Position numbers and translations under genes: made by a program | NCBI GenBank assembly: GCA_963691705.1 | Contig: OY829544.1 | Span: 39,701,917-39,765,916 of the forward strand | From: Viola odorata | Lineage: Eukaryota; Streptophyta; Magnoliopsida; Malpighiales; Violaceae | Direction of reading: 5' to 3' | Length of the DNA: 64,000 nucleotides | Shown: positions 29,186 to 39,080 of the stretch, one piece after another | Position numbering within the stretch: the first letter of the stretch is position 1 | Layout: each line of letters begins with the position of its first letter | The notes under the pieces: model-generated | Databases searched by the model: none | Told to the model about the DNA's origin: nothing | Seen by the model: the letters and a program-made list of their open reading frames with translations, nothing else

Positions 29186-30813
29186 ATGCCTCTATCTAAA
29201 GCCTCAATCCTAGCTGAACTAACTCGCCAAAGCCAAAAGAATTCATCACACCCCACAATGTCAGAAGCTCATATCACTCCCACTGCCTCTCATCCACCGA
29301 GAAGTCCATCACCTCTACCTACGATAACCCCAAGCTCAACACCATCTAGTTCACCACAAACGACCAGTTCGCAACTACGCGAAGCACTATCTGCAGAAGA
29401 TTTTGCAGCCACATTCCTCACTTCCTTCGACACTATCGTCGATTATGTACCACCAGCAATAGACTCTACCGGCATCACGCCGGAAGTAGCCCAACAGCTT
29501 GAAGAGGCAATTGGCCAAATGGAACTAGCGTCGGACATCGACTCTGATGAGATTCCTCTACAATAGTTGTGCAAATGGAAATTGAAGACGTCGGCGTCTG
29601 ACTAGGCCGAAGAAAGACGAGCCAAGATGAGGATGGACACTCAAATTCCACCATTGGCCAAAAAATCTTCTACCATGGCCAAGAATCCAAACACTCTTGC
29701 CCCTGCACACGCAACCACTCCTACCACTATTCTAGGCCAAAGGGTCAAGCAAGTGGCTCACAAAATTTGTCAGCCCAGGGGTGAAGCTGGACCCACCCTC
29801 TTTTCCTTTGAGTGAACACCGAAAGGGTAAAGAGCCCATGGCCTCCACATAGGAGTCAGATAAAGAGTTTGAAAGTGACTACCTCAAGAGCATTACCAAC
29901 ACAGGTAGGCTAGTCAAAGGTACTAAACTCACTCTTCAAGCTCCTAATTTTGGTGGTTGGTTGACTTTTGATTCCATGATGTCAAGGAGAAACTAGAGAC
30001 TTAGGTCAAGAATGGTGAGATAATTCCTTGTGTTATTTTTTATTATGATTTGCTTCATAAGCCAGGTGTGTCTAGACTTAAGAAAATAGTGGATGACATG
30101 TGTTGGGGTCCTGTATTTTTTGTGACTAATGTTGTGCACACTGAGCTGTGTTTGGAGTTCTTCTCTACCTTGTGGGTAGATTTTGCAGCTCTAGACTACA
30201 AGGGTAAAGAGCGCCCTGATATATTTAATAAAGAGGCTATCAATTTTAGATTGTGTGGTCACTAGAAACATTTGAGCCTGTATGATTTTGATGTGCTGTT
30301 AGGTTTTGTACCTAGTGACAAGGAACTTCCTCCTTGGTACCCTTCCACTCACTACGATATTCCTATGGACTGGATGCCACTTAAGCCTTTAGGTTCCTCA
30401 TAGGGGATCCAAAAGCTCAATTCACCAAGACCTACAAAGCCCATAAGCTTTGCGACCTAGTCTTGAGGATCCTCCATAAGGTCCTGGCCATCAATCTCTA
30501 CGCCAAGACAAACATGTCTGGCTACTTGTATAAAGCTGAGCTGTTTATTTTGTGGCGCATGCACACTAATCAGAAAGTTAGTCTAGGTTATTGGTTGGGC
30601 AAGCAGTTTGCTGCTTCTAAGAATAAAATGATTTTAGGTAGCCTGATTATGCTTGCCTGTAAATCAGGACACCTCAATTATGCTACTGCAAAACTGCTTG
30701 AAGTTAATGCCCATAAACTGCTTGACATTAAAGGCCTTGACCAAATGGGATTTTTCCATTTGGAGAAAGGAATTGTTTGCTATAATATAGGCTGAGAGGA
30801 TTTTTGGAGGGAA
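29186..30813 (+). pseudogene. Athila-3 post-pol ('env-like'/ORF-1 family) gene, first part
   Basis: Starts MPLSKASILAELTRQSQKNS at 29186 with a Ser/Pro/Thr-rich N-terminus. After stops at 29564 and beyond it continues through KPGVSRLKKIVDDMCWGPVF, CLEFFSTLWVDFAAL, FRLCGH and YDFDVLLGFVPSDKELPPWY. From 30463 it reads LRILHKVLAINLYAKTNMSG, YWLGKQFAASKNKMILGSL and GFFHLEKGIVCYNIG. The same gene is recognisable in Athila-2 (LRILHHFLALTF..., GSRGPILGSLIALLA). These proteins are known only from Athila-type elements and their function is unproven; no membrane segments typical of an envelope are evident. Athila-2 is inserted just downstream, at GGGAA (30809-30813). Confidence 0.7.
30809..30813. repeat. 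Target-site duplication GGGAA of Athila-2, left copy
   Basis: GGGAA immediately precedes TGATCGTCACT. The matching GGGAA follows the right LTR at 56108-56112. Confidence 0.9.
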
Positions 30814-32151
30814 TGATCGTCACTAAAGTATACTTATATTTTTCCTGATGCCTAAATGCACAAATAAATGTGTACAGGGCAGGATAGGGTCGAACCACAA
30901 AGATTGAAGGAATAATATCTCAATTTCGATGTATGACAAGGAATAAATGCAGCCAAATACAAAAGTAACACATGGGGGTTTTATGTTGATTAACGAATTA
31001 ATCAAAGCAGATTTGGGAGCTAACAAGACAAATAATTAAAACAGCAAATCCCAACATAAAAGTAACAATCATTCGAGGGCTCGATTGCAAAGAACAATCG
31101 AGGGCAAGATCACAAAAAGCAATTCAAGGGCAAGATAATAAGAAAGATAGTAAAAGAGATAAATATGATGGGAAGAGATCTTAGCAAAAGGTGTTCTCGG
31201 GTTGCTTTCTAGGTCAGTTAGTCATGGGCACAAAAATATTCCAAACTCATGCACAGACCTGCTATAGGGGTCATGTTTCCACCTAGGCCCCCTACTCACC
31301 TTCGTAGGTAGAAGCCACCCCCCTTTCCACATATGAGGTGGCCTTGACGTTTCGCCGTCCTCCTAGGCAAAAATATGGGGAGGCACTATTCAAAACACCC
31401 ATGACGTGGAGGCAAGACAGATCTAGGGCGTGACATCTTAGTGTGTCAAGCTCGCATCACATACCCTAAACGACCGTTTAACCCTAGACGAAAGACCTCG
31501 CGATGCCTCCACTAGGTGTTTACTATTAACTCAAGGATTCACATCAGTTATAACAAAGAGAATGACAGCACTCACACAGAAATATCAACAGTTGATCAAG
31601 CCCTCAACATTTCTATATAAGCATGGGAATAAAACGATAAACAACCGAATATGACAAGAGAATATATTAAGCATGCATTAGGCCTCTTAACTGAACCTTC
31701 CAACCCTTGAAACACCCTTTACTAAGAAGATAGGACTTAGCTACTCATAACAAAATATAAACAGAAAGTAGAAGAAGAAAATAACATAAACAAGGTTAAA
31801 GGAAATAAAAGAGAAGTGTATTAGATAAAACCGATTGTGGAAATCCAAGTTTTTCCTTTTACAAGTTGACGGCGGTGCTCAAAAAGAGGAAGAGAGAATC
31901 CCTAAAAATTAGGTAAAAGTGAGAGAGTGTCTTAGGATAACCGTCCATGCAAAAACCCTAAAGCTAAGCTTATATAGCCTAAAAACTAGCTAGGGGACAA
32001 AATACAGCTAAAGGAGAGAGGGTGTCAGCACTTGGGAGGGCGCCAACACACAGGGGGGATGCGCCCTTGGCAGAGAATATTCTGGAATCTTCTGAAAGCG
32101 CCTGACACCTTCTAGAAACGATTGGGATCCCTTGCAAATCTTTGGGATTCC
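30814..32151 (-). repeat. Left (3') LTR of Athila-2, first part
   Basis: Starts TGATCGTCACTAAAGTATAC and aligns with the right LTR from 54496. It includes the minus-strand TATA (TATATAAGC, plus-strand 31970-31976). It is interrupted at 32151 by the young element and resumes at 41583. Confidence 0.9.
32147..32151. repeat. Target-site duplication ATTCC, left copy
   Basis: ATTCC immediately before TGTCGCACCG. Identical ATTCC at 41578-41582 follows the right LTR. The Athila-2 right LTR shows the same site without insertion (GATTTCTTTG near 55828). Confidence 0.93.
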
Positions 32152-32865
32152 TGTCGCACCGTCGCGAGCGAAATTCGGGACGCAAAGAAATTCACATAAC
32201 AATGAAGTCGCCACCCTATTTTTCTAAGGTTTAGGGAAACCTAAAAAAGGTCCGAAAAAAGAAGAAAATAAAATAAAAACTAAGGCACAAATAAAAAGGG
32301 TCTAAACCCGAGAACGATGGTTCGGGGTCGTATTATGGACTCGGGAAGGTGTTAGGCACCCGAATCTCATCCTTAAAAAGGTTACCGGTTCTAAAAAGAG
32401 GTGTTTAAAAATCATGTTGAAAACAAGTAATTTGGGCCCTCAGGGGGGAGTCGTCGCTTTAGTTTTTAAGTTTGTAAGATTGATTTTATCCTAATTATTT
32501 GTCGAGTTGTTAAAAAGAAAATAAACATTTTATCCTCTAAAAGATAAAACGGTCGGTTGCATACCTATTCCGATTATATTTAGCCGAGTTCAAGATTAAT
32601 CAGATTACATGCAAGATTGATTAGGTGAAATTACTAACGTTTTATTATTAATCTTCACCAAAGCGACGACCTAGTGAACATCAACGAATCACTGTGATCA
32701 GGAGTGAGTCACTATCATTATAGACGAATCACTATCATCATCGGGCCAATGCACGTGATTAATCCTATTTACTAAGTGGTTCTAAGCATGCATAGACTAG
32801 CAAAGTACCGTTTGTATGAAATGCGAGAAAACATGTTGAAAAGAGAAAAACCGGGGAATGGGGTC

Positions 32866-33125
32866 GAAGCCGCGCACATAACACATTCGTCAAGATAAAC
32901 ATAAATTAAAATACATTCGTGGGGTCGAAGCCGCACACGAAACACATTCATCAAGATAGCATAAATTACATTACATTCGTAGGGATGAAACCGCACACGA
33001 AACACATTCATCAAGGTAAGCATAAATTCGTGGGGACGAAGCCGCACACGGAACACATTCATCAAGGTAAGCATAAATTCGTGGGGACGAAGCCGCACAC
33101 AGAACAAGCATAATTTAAAGCACAT
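32866..33125. repeat. ~50-bp tandem units inside LTR, copy 1
   Basis: Four to five units carry CGTGGGGACGAAGCCGCACA and CACATTCATCAAGGTAAGC. The same array is in the other LTR at 39792-40053 with no change I could see. Confidence 0.85.
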
Positions 33126-33639
33126 TCATCGGTGTAAGCATCATGCAAACAGATTAATTTGAATTCTAACAATTCTAAATAATCATGCATAGGAATAAAT
33201 ATAAAATTAAATCAACAATTCTAATAAATAGGGAGTGAGCTCTAAAGCTCGAGTTTAGAAAATTGTCACCAATATCGAAGTCGGAGAAATGTTCAATCGG
33301 GATGGTAATCGCGAACTCGGTACCTGTAAAAGAACGGAGAAAGAGTTAGTACACGATTTAATTAAAAGGGCTTGGGACATAGCCCATTTCTTTTATTTTT
33401 TCCTCATGGGCCGCAGCCCATTCTTTCATTTTTTCTTTTCTTTGGGCCGCAGCCCAACCCCTCTCATTTTCCTTGTCAACCGACAAGGCTCTCTTCTCTC
33501 CCTCTATTTCTTTTATTTCCTTTCTTCCTTATTCCATTTTAGGGCTGCAACGCAGCCCTCTCTTCTCCTTCTTTGTTCTCTTCTTTCTTTTCTTTTGTTT
33601 CTTTTCTTTTCGTTCGTTATTCCGGCCAAGCGTGGGTGG

Positions 33640-34110
33640 CGGCGTGGCTGTTTTTGGGGCTGCTTGGAGCTGATTTGGTGATTTTTGGGGCTGATTTGGG
33701 GCTGATTTGGTGGTGGTTCTTGGTCAGATTTGGGGCTGATTTAGGGTGGCTTTTGGGCTGTTTTTAGGGTGGCTTTTGGGCTGTTTTTAGGGCTGATCTG
33801 TTACTGATTTTGGGTGGTTTTTGTGGCTGATTTTGGGGCTGTTTGGGTGGATTTCGGGGCTGATTTTGGGACTGATTTTGGGTGATTTTTGGGGCTGATT
33901 TGGGGCTGATTTTGGGTGGTTTTTGGGTGCAGGTTCAGTGCTGTTTTGGTGCAGGTTCAGTGCTGTTTTGGGTGTAGATTCAGTGTTGTTTTGGGTGGCT
34001 ATTCAGTGTTGTTTTGGTGTAGAGGAGAGGCTGATTTAGTGCAGTGGCGGGGCTGATTTTAATGCAGAGGAGGGGCTGATTGTAACAGCAGAGGAGGGGC
34101 TTCGGATTTG
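33640..34110. repeat. G-rich GGGGCTGATTT-type series inside LTR
   Basis: Irregular repeats of (T)GGGGCTGATTT and GGGTGGTTTT, giving dozens of G3-G4 runs on the plus strand (C-rich on the element's own sense strand). Duplicated at about 40565-41030 in the other LTR. Confidence 0.8.
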
Positions 34111-34652
34111 GAATTAATTTGGGATTGGAATTTGGATTTTTAGGGAGGATGGAGTTTGGATTTGGCAGGGATGGAATTGTGATGGCTCCCCCTTTGCAAA
34201 GGATCCTCTCTTAATTTATAGAGGAGGTCGAGGTTCGACGATGGTGGTGAGCAAGGGATTAATTCAAATCCCTTGTCAGAGATCTTTGAAGAAAAATTGG
34301 AAGATTGAGCGGGGTTTATGAGATCTGTTTTTGACGAATGGAGAGGTGAGCCAACTCTCAGATTTCTTTTTTGAAATTTGAGGAAAGGAGCCGTTTGTGT
34401 CTGATTTGGTTTGAAAATGGGAGAGGGAGAGAGGTGGTGTGCACGGGAATAAGTATTTATTTGTGTTCGAACCAACGGTCCGAAAAATCTCGTTTGAAAT
34501 TGATAAAAAAACTCGAACAAAAAAATAATAAAAATATGAATAAAGCGAAATAAAATAAAATGACACGAATAATAATAATTAATGAAAACGTGGAAATGTT
34601 GTGATAAATAGTGATGATTTAAATTACTCGTGTCAAAAATCGGGTAGCAACA

Positions 34653-34668
34653 GTTGCCCCCTCTTTAC
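34653..34668 (-). other. Polypurine tract of the young element
   Basis: Minus-strand AAAGAGGGGGCAAC directly adjoins the 3' LTR (plus strand GTTGCCCCCTCTTT from 34653), the expected plus-strand primer. Confidence 0.8.
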
Positions 34669-34789
34669 TGTCTTATCAAAAATAAAGTGCAACTTTGATT
34701 TTTGATGAGCAGTAAAGACGGTTGCCCCAGTGCCACGAATGTTTTAGACGCAAAATGATATGTGGGGACATAAATCTCAGCAAAAGAAA

Positions 34790-35470
34790 ATGGCTCCACT
34801 TGGATACCATGATATAGAAATGTAAATAGCGAAAATGTGATCTTACCTCCACTCGGACGTCTTGCAGAAATATAAATTGCGTAAATGTAAATTTACCTCC
34901 ACTCGGACATTCGAATATAGATTGGGCTCCCTTCGGATGCTGATGCTGAAATTTAAATTGCTTAAATGTAAATGTACCTCAAATCGGATGTTGACGTGGG
35001 AATTTAAATTGCACGAAAATAAATTCAACTCCAATCGGACGCTGATGGCTCCACTCGGATGCCTTGCAGGAATGTAAAATGCGGCTTCACTCGGACGTCT
35101 CCCCTCGAATACCGCGATGCATAAACATAAATTCAGCTCTACTCAGACGCTGGTGGCTCCACTCGGATGCCTTGCAAATTTCAGTTCCACTCGGACACTG
35201 ATGACTCCACTCGGACGTCTTGAAATAACGGCTCTACTCAGATGCCGACAACTCCACTCGGATGTTGGAAAATTTAGCTCCACTCGGACGCTGATGGCTC
35301 CACTCGGATGCCTAAAAACTCAGTTCCACTCGGATACTGATGACTCCACTCGGATGTCTTACAGAAAGTACAATGCGGATTCACTCGGACGTCTCCCCTC
35401 GAATACCGCGGTGCATAAACGTAAATCCAGCTCTACTCAGACGCTGGTGGCTCCACTCGGATGCTAATGC
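34790..35470. repeat. Tandem array based on CTCCACTCGGATGC
   Basis: Nearly twenty copies of (C)CCACTCGGA(C/T)G(C/T) occur, arranged as short ~35-bp and longer ~60-bp higher-order units with GCTGATGGCTCCACTCGGATG and TTGCA..AAATGTAAAT. A larger block with CTCCCCTCGAATACCGCGATGC appears twice (35098-35130 and 35392-35420). Non-coding. Confidence 0.85.
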
Positions 35471-35544
35471 TGTTGGGATGATGACAATCATGACTGACTC
35501 TACAAAACAAAGGTTGAATTCATCAATGTTTGTAAGCTTCAAAG

Positions 35545-36760
35545 CATTTGATTTTTTTTGAAAGGTGGGGTTTGAAACCGCCACACAATTTTTGAAAGGT
35601 GGGGTTTGAACCGTCACACGATTCAATTTTTTTTGAAAGGAGGGGTTTCAACCGCCACACGATTTGATTTTTTGAAAGGTGGGGTTTGAACCTCCACGAT
35701 TTTTGATTTTTTGAAAGGTGGGGTTTGAACCGCCACGATTTTTGAAATGTGGGGTTTGAACCGCCACACGATTTGATTTTTTTAAAAGGTGGGGTTTAAA
35801 CCGCCACACGATTTTGTGGTGTTTGAACCGCCACACGATTTGATTTTTTGAAAGGTGGGGTTTGAACCGCCACAATTTTTGAAATGTGGGGTTTGAACCG
35901 CCACATGATTTTTTGAAAGGTGGGGTTTGAACCGCCACATGATTTTTTGAAAGGTGGGGTTTGAACCGCCACATGATTTGATTTTTTTTTGAAAGGTGGG
36001 GTTTAAACCGCCACACGATTTTGTGGTGTTTGAACCGCCACACGATTTGATTTTTTGAAAGGTGGGGTTTGAACCGCCACAATTTGTGGAGTTTGAACCG
36101 CCACATGATTTTTTGAAAGGTGGGGTTTGAACCGCCACATGATTTGATTTTTTTTTGAAAGGTGGGGTTTAAACCGCCACATGATTTTGTGGTGTTTGAA
36201 CCGCCACACGATTTGATTTTTTGAAAGGTGGGGTTTGAACCGCCACATGATTTTTTGAAAGGTGGGGTTTGAACCGCCACATGATTTTTTGAAAGGTGGG
36301 GTTTGAACCGCCACATGATTTTGAAGAGTGGGGTTTGAACCGCCACGATTTTTGAAGTGTGGGGTTTGAACCGCCACACGATTTGATTTTTTTTGAAAGG
36401 TGGGGTTTGAACCGCCACACGATTTTTGGAATGTGGGGGTTTTGAACCACCACACAATTTTTGAAGAGTGGGGTTTTTAAACCTCCACACGATTTTGAAG
36501 AGTGGGGGTTTTGAACCGCCGCATGATTTTGAAGAGCGGGGTTTGGACCACCGCACAATTTTTGGAAGATGGGGTTAGAACCGCCACAAGATTTTTGAAA
36601 GGTGGGGTTTCTGAACCGGCACACGGATTTTTGAAATGTGGGGTTTGAACCGCCACACGATTTTTGTAATGTGGGGCTTGAACCACCACACGATTTTGCA
36701 AGGTGGGGCTTGAACCGCCACGCAATCTTTGAAATGTGGGGTTTGAACCGCCACATGATT

Positions 36761-36770
<10 letters not shown>
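35545..36770. repeat. Tandem array of ~33-40 bp palindromic units
   Basis: About 35 units with core GTGGGGTTTGAACCGCCAC, an imperfect palindrome (GTGG..GGTTT / AACC..CCAC), separated by AT-rich ACGATTTTTTGAAAG. Unit length and spacers vary, and a shorter TGTGGTGTTTGAACCGCC variant is interspersed in higher-order fashion near 35815, 36022 and 36188. Long frames through it in three phases are artefacts of the repeat. Confidence 0.9.
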
Positions 36771-36775
<5 letters not shown>

Positions 36776-36792
<17 letters not shown>

Positions 36793-36803
36793 TTTTTTTT
36801 TTT
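36776..36803. repeat. Poly-T run (28 nt)
   Basis: 28 T in a row (A28 on the element's sense strand), between the pol remnant and the palindromic array. Confidence 0.9.
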
Positions 36804-36825
36804 GATAGATCATCCCCATTGGTAT

Positions 36826-37140
36826 GCATTAAAGCCGTTTTCCGAGAATGTGTGCTTGATCACATAAGGACCTTCATACTTGGGAGCCCATTTTTCGAGG
36901 TCGTCCTTCTGATGAGGAAAGACCTTCTTCACTACTAAATCCCCGGTTCTGAACTCGCGAGGTCGCTCTTTCTATAAGCATTAGCCATCCTCATGGTTGT
37001 CAATTATATCTCCAAGATGAGATTCAACGGTTCATACTTCTCTTTTGCCCAATCAGATTCTTCCTAATTCAGCCAAGACTCCGAGAGAAGGAATTTCCAC
37101 CTCGAGTGGAATCACTACTTCATGTTGCAAACTAGGGAAT
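36826..37140 (-). pseudogene. pol: Integrase C-terminal remnant of the young element
   Basis: Minus-strand coding sense EFRTGDLVVKKVFPHQKDDL, EKWAPKYEGPYVIKHTFSEN and GFNAYQWG is the typical end of a Tat-type integrase. It is preceded by VIPLEVEIPSLGVLAELGRI with stops and indels. The catalytic core is missing. Confidence 0.75.
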
Positions 37141-38003
37141 AAAGAGTTGCCCCCCATTGAAGGACGAATAGCAATATGATAAGCGTGCAAAAGAAAAGGA
37201 AGCACGTCGTGTCAATCCTTATAAGTGATCACCACCTTCTGGATAATCTTCTTCAAGTTACTGCTTAACTTTACAGCCAGGTGAGGAGATTTGATGTCGT
37301 AGGCTTGGACTCATGTTTCATCGGAATGCGATGCTCAAATATAGGGTAACGACCCGACGTATCTTTATACGATCATGCGAACATATCCATTTACTCATTG
37401 AGGAATGAAATCAACTTCTCACAGAGTCCAATCTCGACTATTTTTTGATGTTCTTGCCCCCAAGTTATCTCTTTAAACTTCTCCTGACGAGGGACTTACT
37501 AAATGGGCTGACTTGTATGGAGCCTCAACATCATCCTCCTTTGTGGCGATAATCTCTTTTGAGAGAGACTTTTAGGAAGTATGGTGGTGGTCTAATTTAC
37601 CTGTTGGCTTTCTAGACCTTTTCAATGAGCTTCGGAATGTCGAAATTGTATTGACCCAAGTAGATCTCTAGTTGATGATCTTTGGGGATTCTGTTATACT
37701 ATTTTCAGACACGGGTTTATTCCTCTTTTGTAATAAAGAACCAGCGGACTCTCCCTTGGCTTGCTTTGTTTCTCAACTTCTTTGGAGATATAACACCTCC
37801 CGTTCTGGGTCATGCCCCCCAATTTTAGCAATGGTGGAAGAAAGAAGATGAAAGATAGAAGATCCCGTAATTGACAGCCTTCCCTAGCTTTCAACAAAGC
37901 TAGAGTCCCCGCCCCTTACGTTTCTTTCCAAAATTCAAAATCCAACTTGGATGCCAACTATTCCACCTTCTGTAAGAAAATCGCACAATCTTGAATTCTA
38001 TGC
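37141..38003 (-). pseudogene. pol: Fragments of the protease-RT linker of the young element
   Basis: Minus-strand pieces such as EKFKEITWGQEHQKIVEIGL, MDMFA..SYKDTSGRYP and EHRIPMKHESKPTTS resemble the stretch upstream of RT in Tat elements, and MTQNGRCYISKEV resembles the segment before the protease. RT, both RNase H domains and the integrase core are deleted. No frame is open for more than ~70 codons. Confidence 0.55.
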
Positions 38004-38384
38004 TTACTTGCCCCCAGTAAAAATAAACAATCCTCTCAAATTACCCTCTGAATGTCGCAGATATCTTCCTTTTACTAGCGCAAAGCTTTTCTCGTGGTAA
38101 CTCCCAACGCTTAAAGGAAAGGGATCATCAATCTTCTTGATTGAAACAATATTCACTCCTTCATCACCTAAGGAATGATTCGGAAGAGGGTTGATTGTTG
38201 TGTTAAGTCCTTTGGTTAATCCTTCGAAGAGGATCCATCCGCACTTGATCAAGTGACGAACCTGTGCTTTACAGGCGGAATAATACTCTAGAGTGTAATC
38301 CGGAGTTCCTCGTCCAATTGCGCCAATTACAAATAGAGGGACTCGAAATAGTAGATAGAAAAGTGGGCCCCGTTGTATGAACAA
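38004..38384 (-). pseudogene. gag: Gag C-terminal remnant of the young element
   Basis: The frame reads GAIGRGTPDYTLEYYSACKA, QVRHLIKCGWILFEGL and TTINPLPNHSLGDEGVNIVS. The spacing and the closing NPLPNH...GVN resemble the end of Tat/Ogre Gag (a variant zinc knuckle followed by a helix), with the knuckle residues mostly lost. About 126 residues, not functional alone. Confidence 0.55.
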
Positions 38385-38399
38385 AAGTCGGGCGGATAA

Positions 38400-39060
38400 T
38401 CAAGTGTCATCTTGTTCCATTCTTTTTCGGCTTATAGTGCTCGTTCTGTAGCAGTTCGGAGTTGCTCCTCTAGCTTCGCTATCCTCATGACCAATTCTGT
38501 CATTTTTCGTGTTTGAGGACCTTTCGGGGAATAGTTCTTCCTTGAAAGGATATAAATTAAAATCGCATAAAGGAGAATAATGAAAATAACGAAGCAAGTT
38601 GGAAAATATACATGTGATATACCATGGAAACAATGAAGCAAATTGGAACATATACATGCGATATATCATGACAATAATGAGGCAAATTGGAACATATATA
38701 TGCGATCATGATGCATATGCTAGGGTGATTTCAACTACTTCTAACTGGCTGAAAGGCTCCCGGACGATACCAAAAAGTGGTCCCTCAGTAAACGGATACA
38801 TGATTGCCGACCGAACCATCAAAAGCTCGTAGCGCTCATCCATTTAGGGGTTCGAATCCGAGTTTGGCGTTGGTGAAAACTACCCAGGACACGTGCCCCA
38901 GGGCCTCACTACTAACCTCCTAATCTTATTTGGAACGGGCCCGGCGGTAGGGCATTATGCGTGAAATGCACGTGAGAATACAACAGTTGATATCAAAGCG
39001 AGTAAACAAGTAATAACAATAAACACCTCAAGCAAATAATTCCGGCTTCGACCCTACAAT
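38400..39060 (-). other. 5' leader and Gag N-terminal trace of the young element
   Basis: Minus-strand RKMTELVMRIAKLEEQLRTA (near 38435-38520) is a short coiled-coil typical of Gag N-termini. To its right are three ~50-bp repeats with TGGAACATATACATGCGATAT (38600-38705), then leader sequence to the primer site. No complete gene. Confidence 0.45.
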
Positions 39061-39077
39061 CCCCAGTGAAGTCGCCA
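39061..39077 (-). other. Primer-binding site of the young element
   Basis: Plus strand CCCCAGTGAAGTCGCCA equals a tRNA-Arg-type 3' end (acceptor stem plus CCA) with a change from the usual CCCAGTGGAGTCGCCA. Three bases separate it from the LTR. Confidence 0.82.
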
Positions 39078-39080
39078 AAC

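Larger units (their letters stand above)
32152..34652 (-). repeat. 3' LTR of the young Ogre/Tat-type element (2501 bp)
   Basis: Plus strand TGTCGCACCGTCGCGAGCG ... ATCGGGTAGCAACA. It contains the conserved block with CTCGGGAAGGTGTTAGGCAC, a ~50-bp tandem repeat (32866-33125), a pyrimidine-rich zone (33385-33620), a G-rich GGGGCTGATTT series (33640-34110) and a purine-rich end. Frames here (for example 33289-33681) are not genes. Confidence 0.93.

Noticed and set aside
29186..30800. True viral envelope gene in Athila-3
   Set aside because: No signal peptide, transmembrane segment or furin-like site seen; only similarity of position and to the other Athila copy.
33289..34566. Frames inside the 2.5-kb LTR (and duplicates at 40217-41667)
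   Set aside because: Low-complexity pyrimidine-rich or G-rich translation, duplicated only because the LTR is duplicated.
35648..36829. Long minus-strand frames of up to 302 codons
   Set aside because: Read through the palindromic array in three phases at once, and rich in a repeated His/Phe/Lys/Pro pattern that is only the repeat translated.
38840..38870. GGGGTTCGAATCCGA, like a tRNA T-arm or SINE B box
   Set aside because: No acceptor stem, anticodon arm or convincing A box around it; it lies in the leader of the young element.
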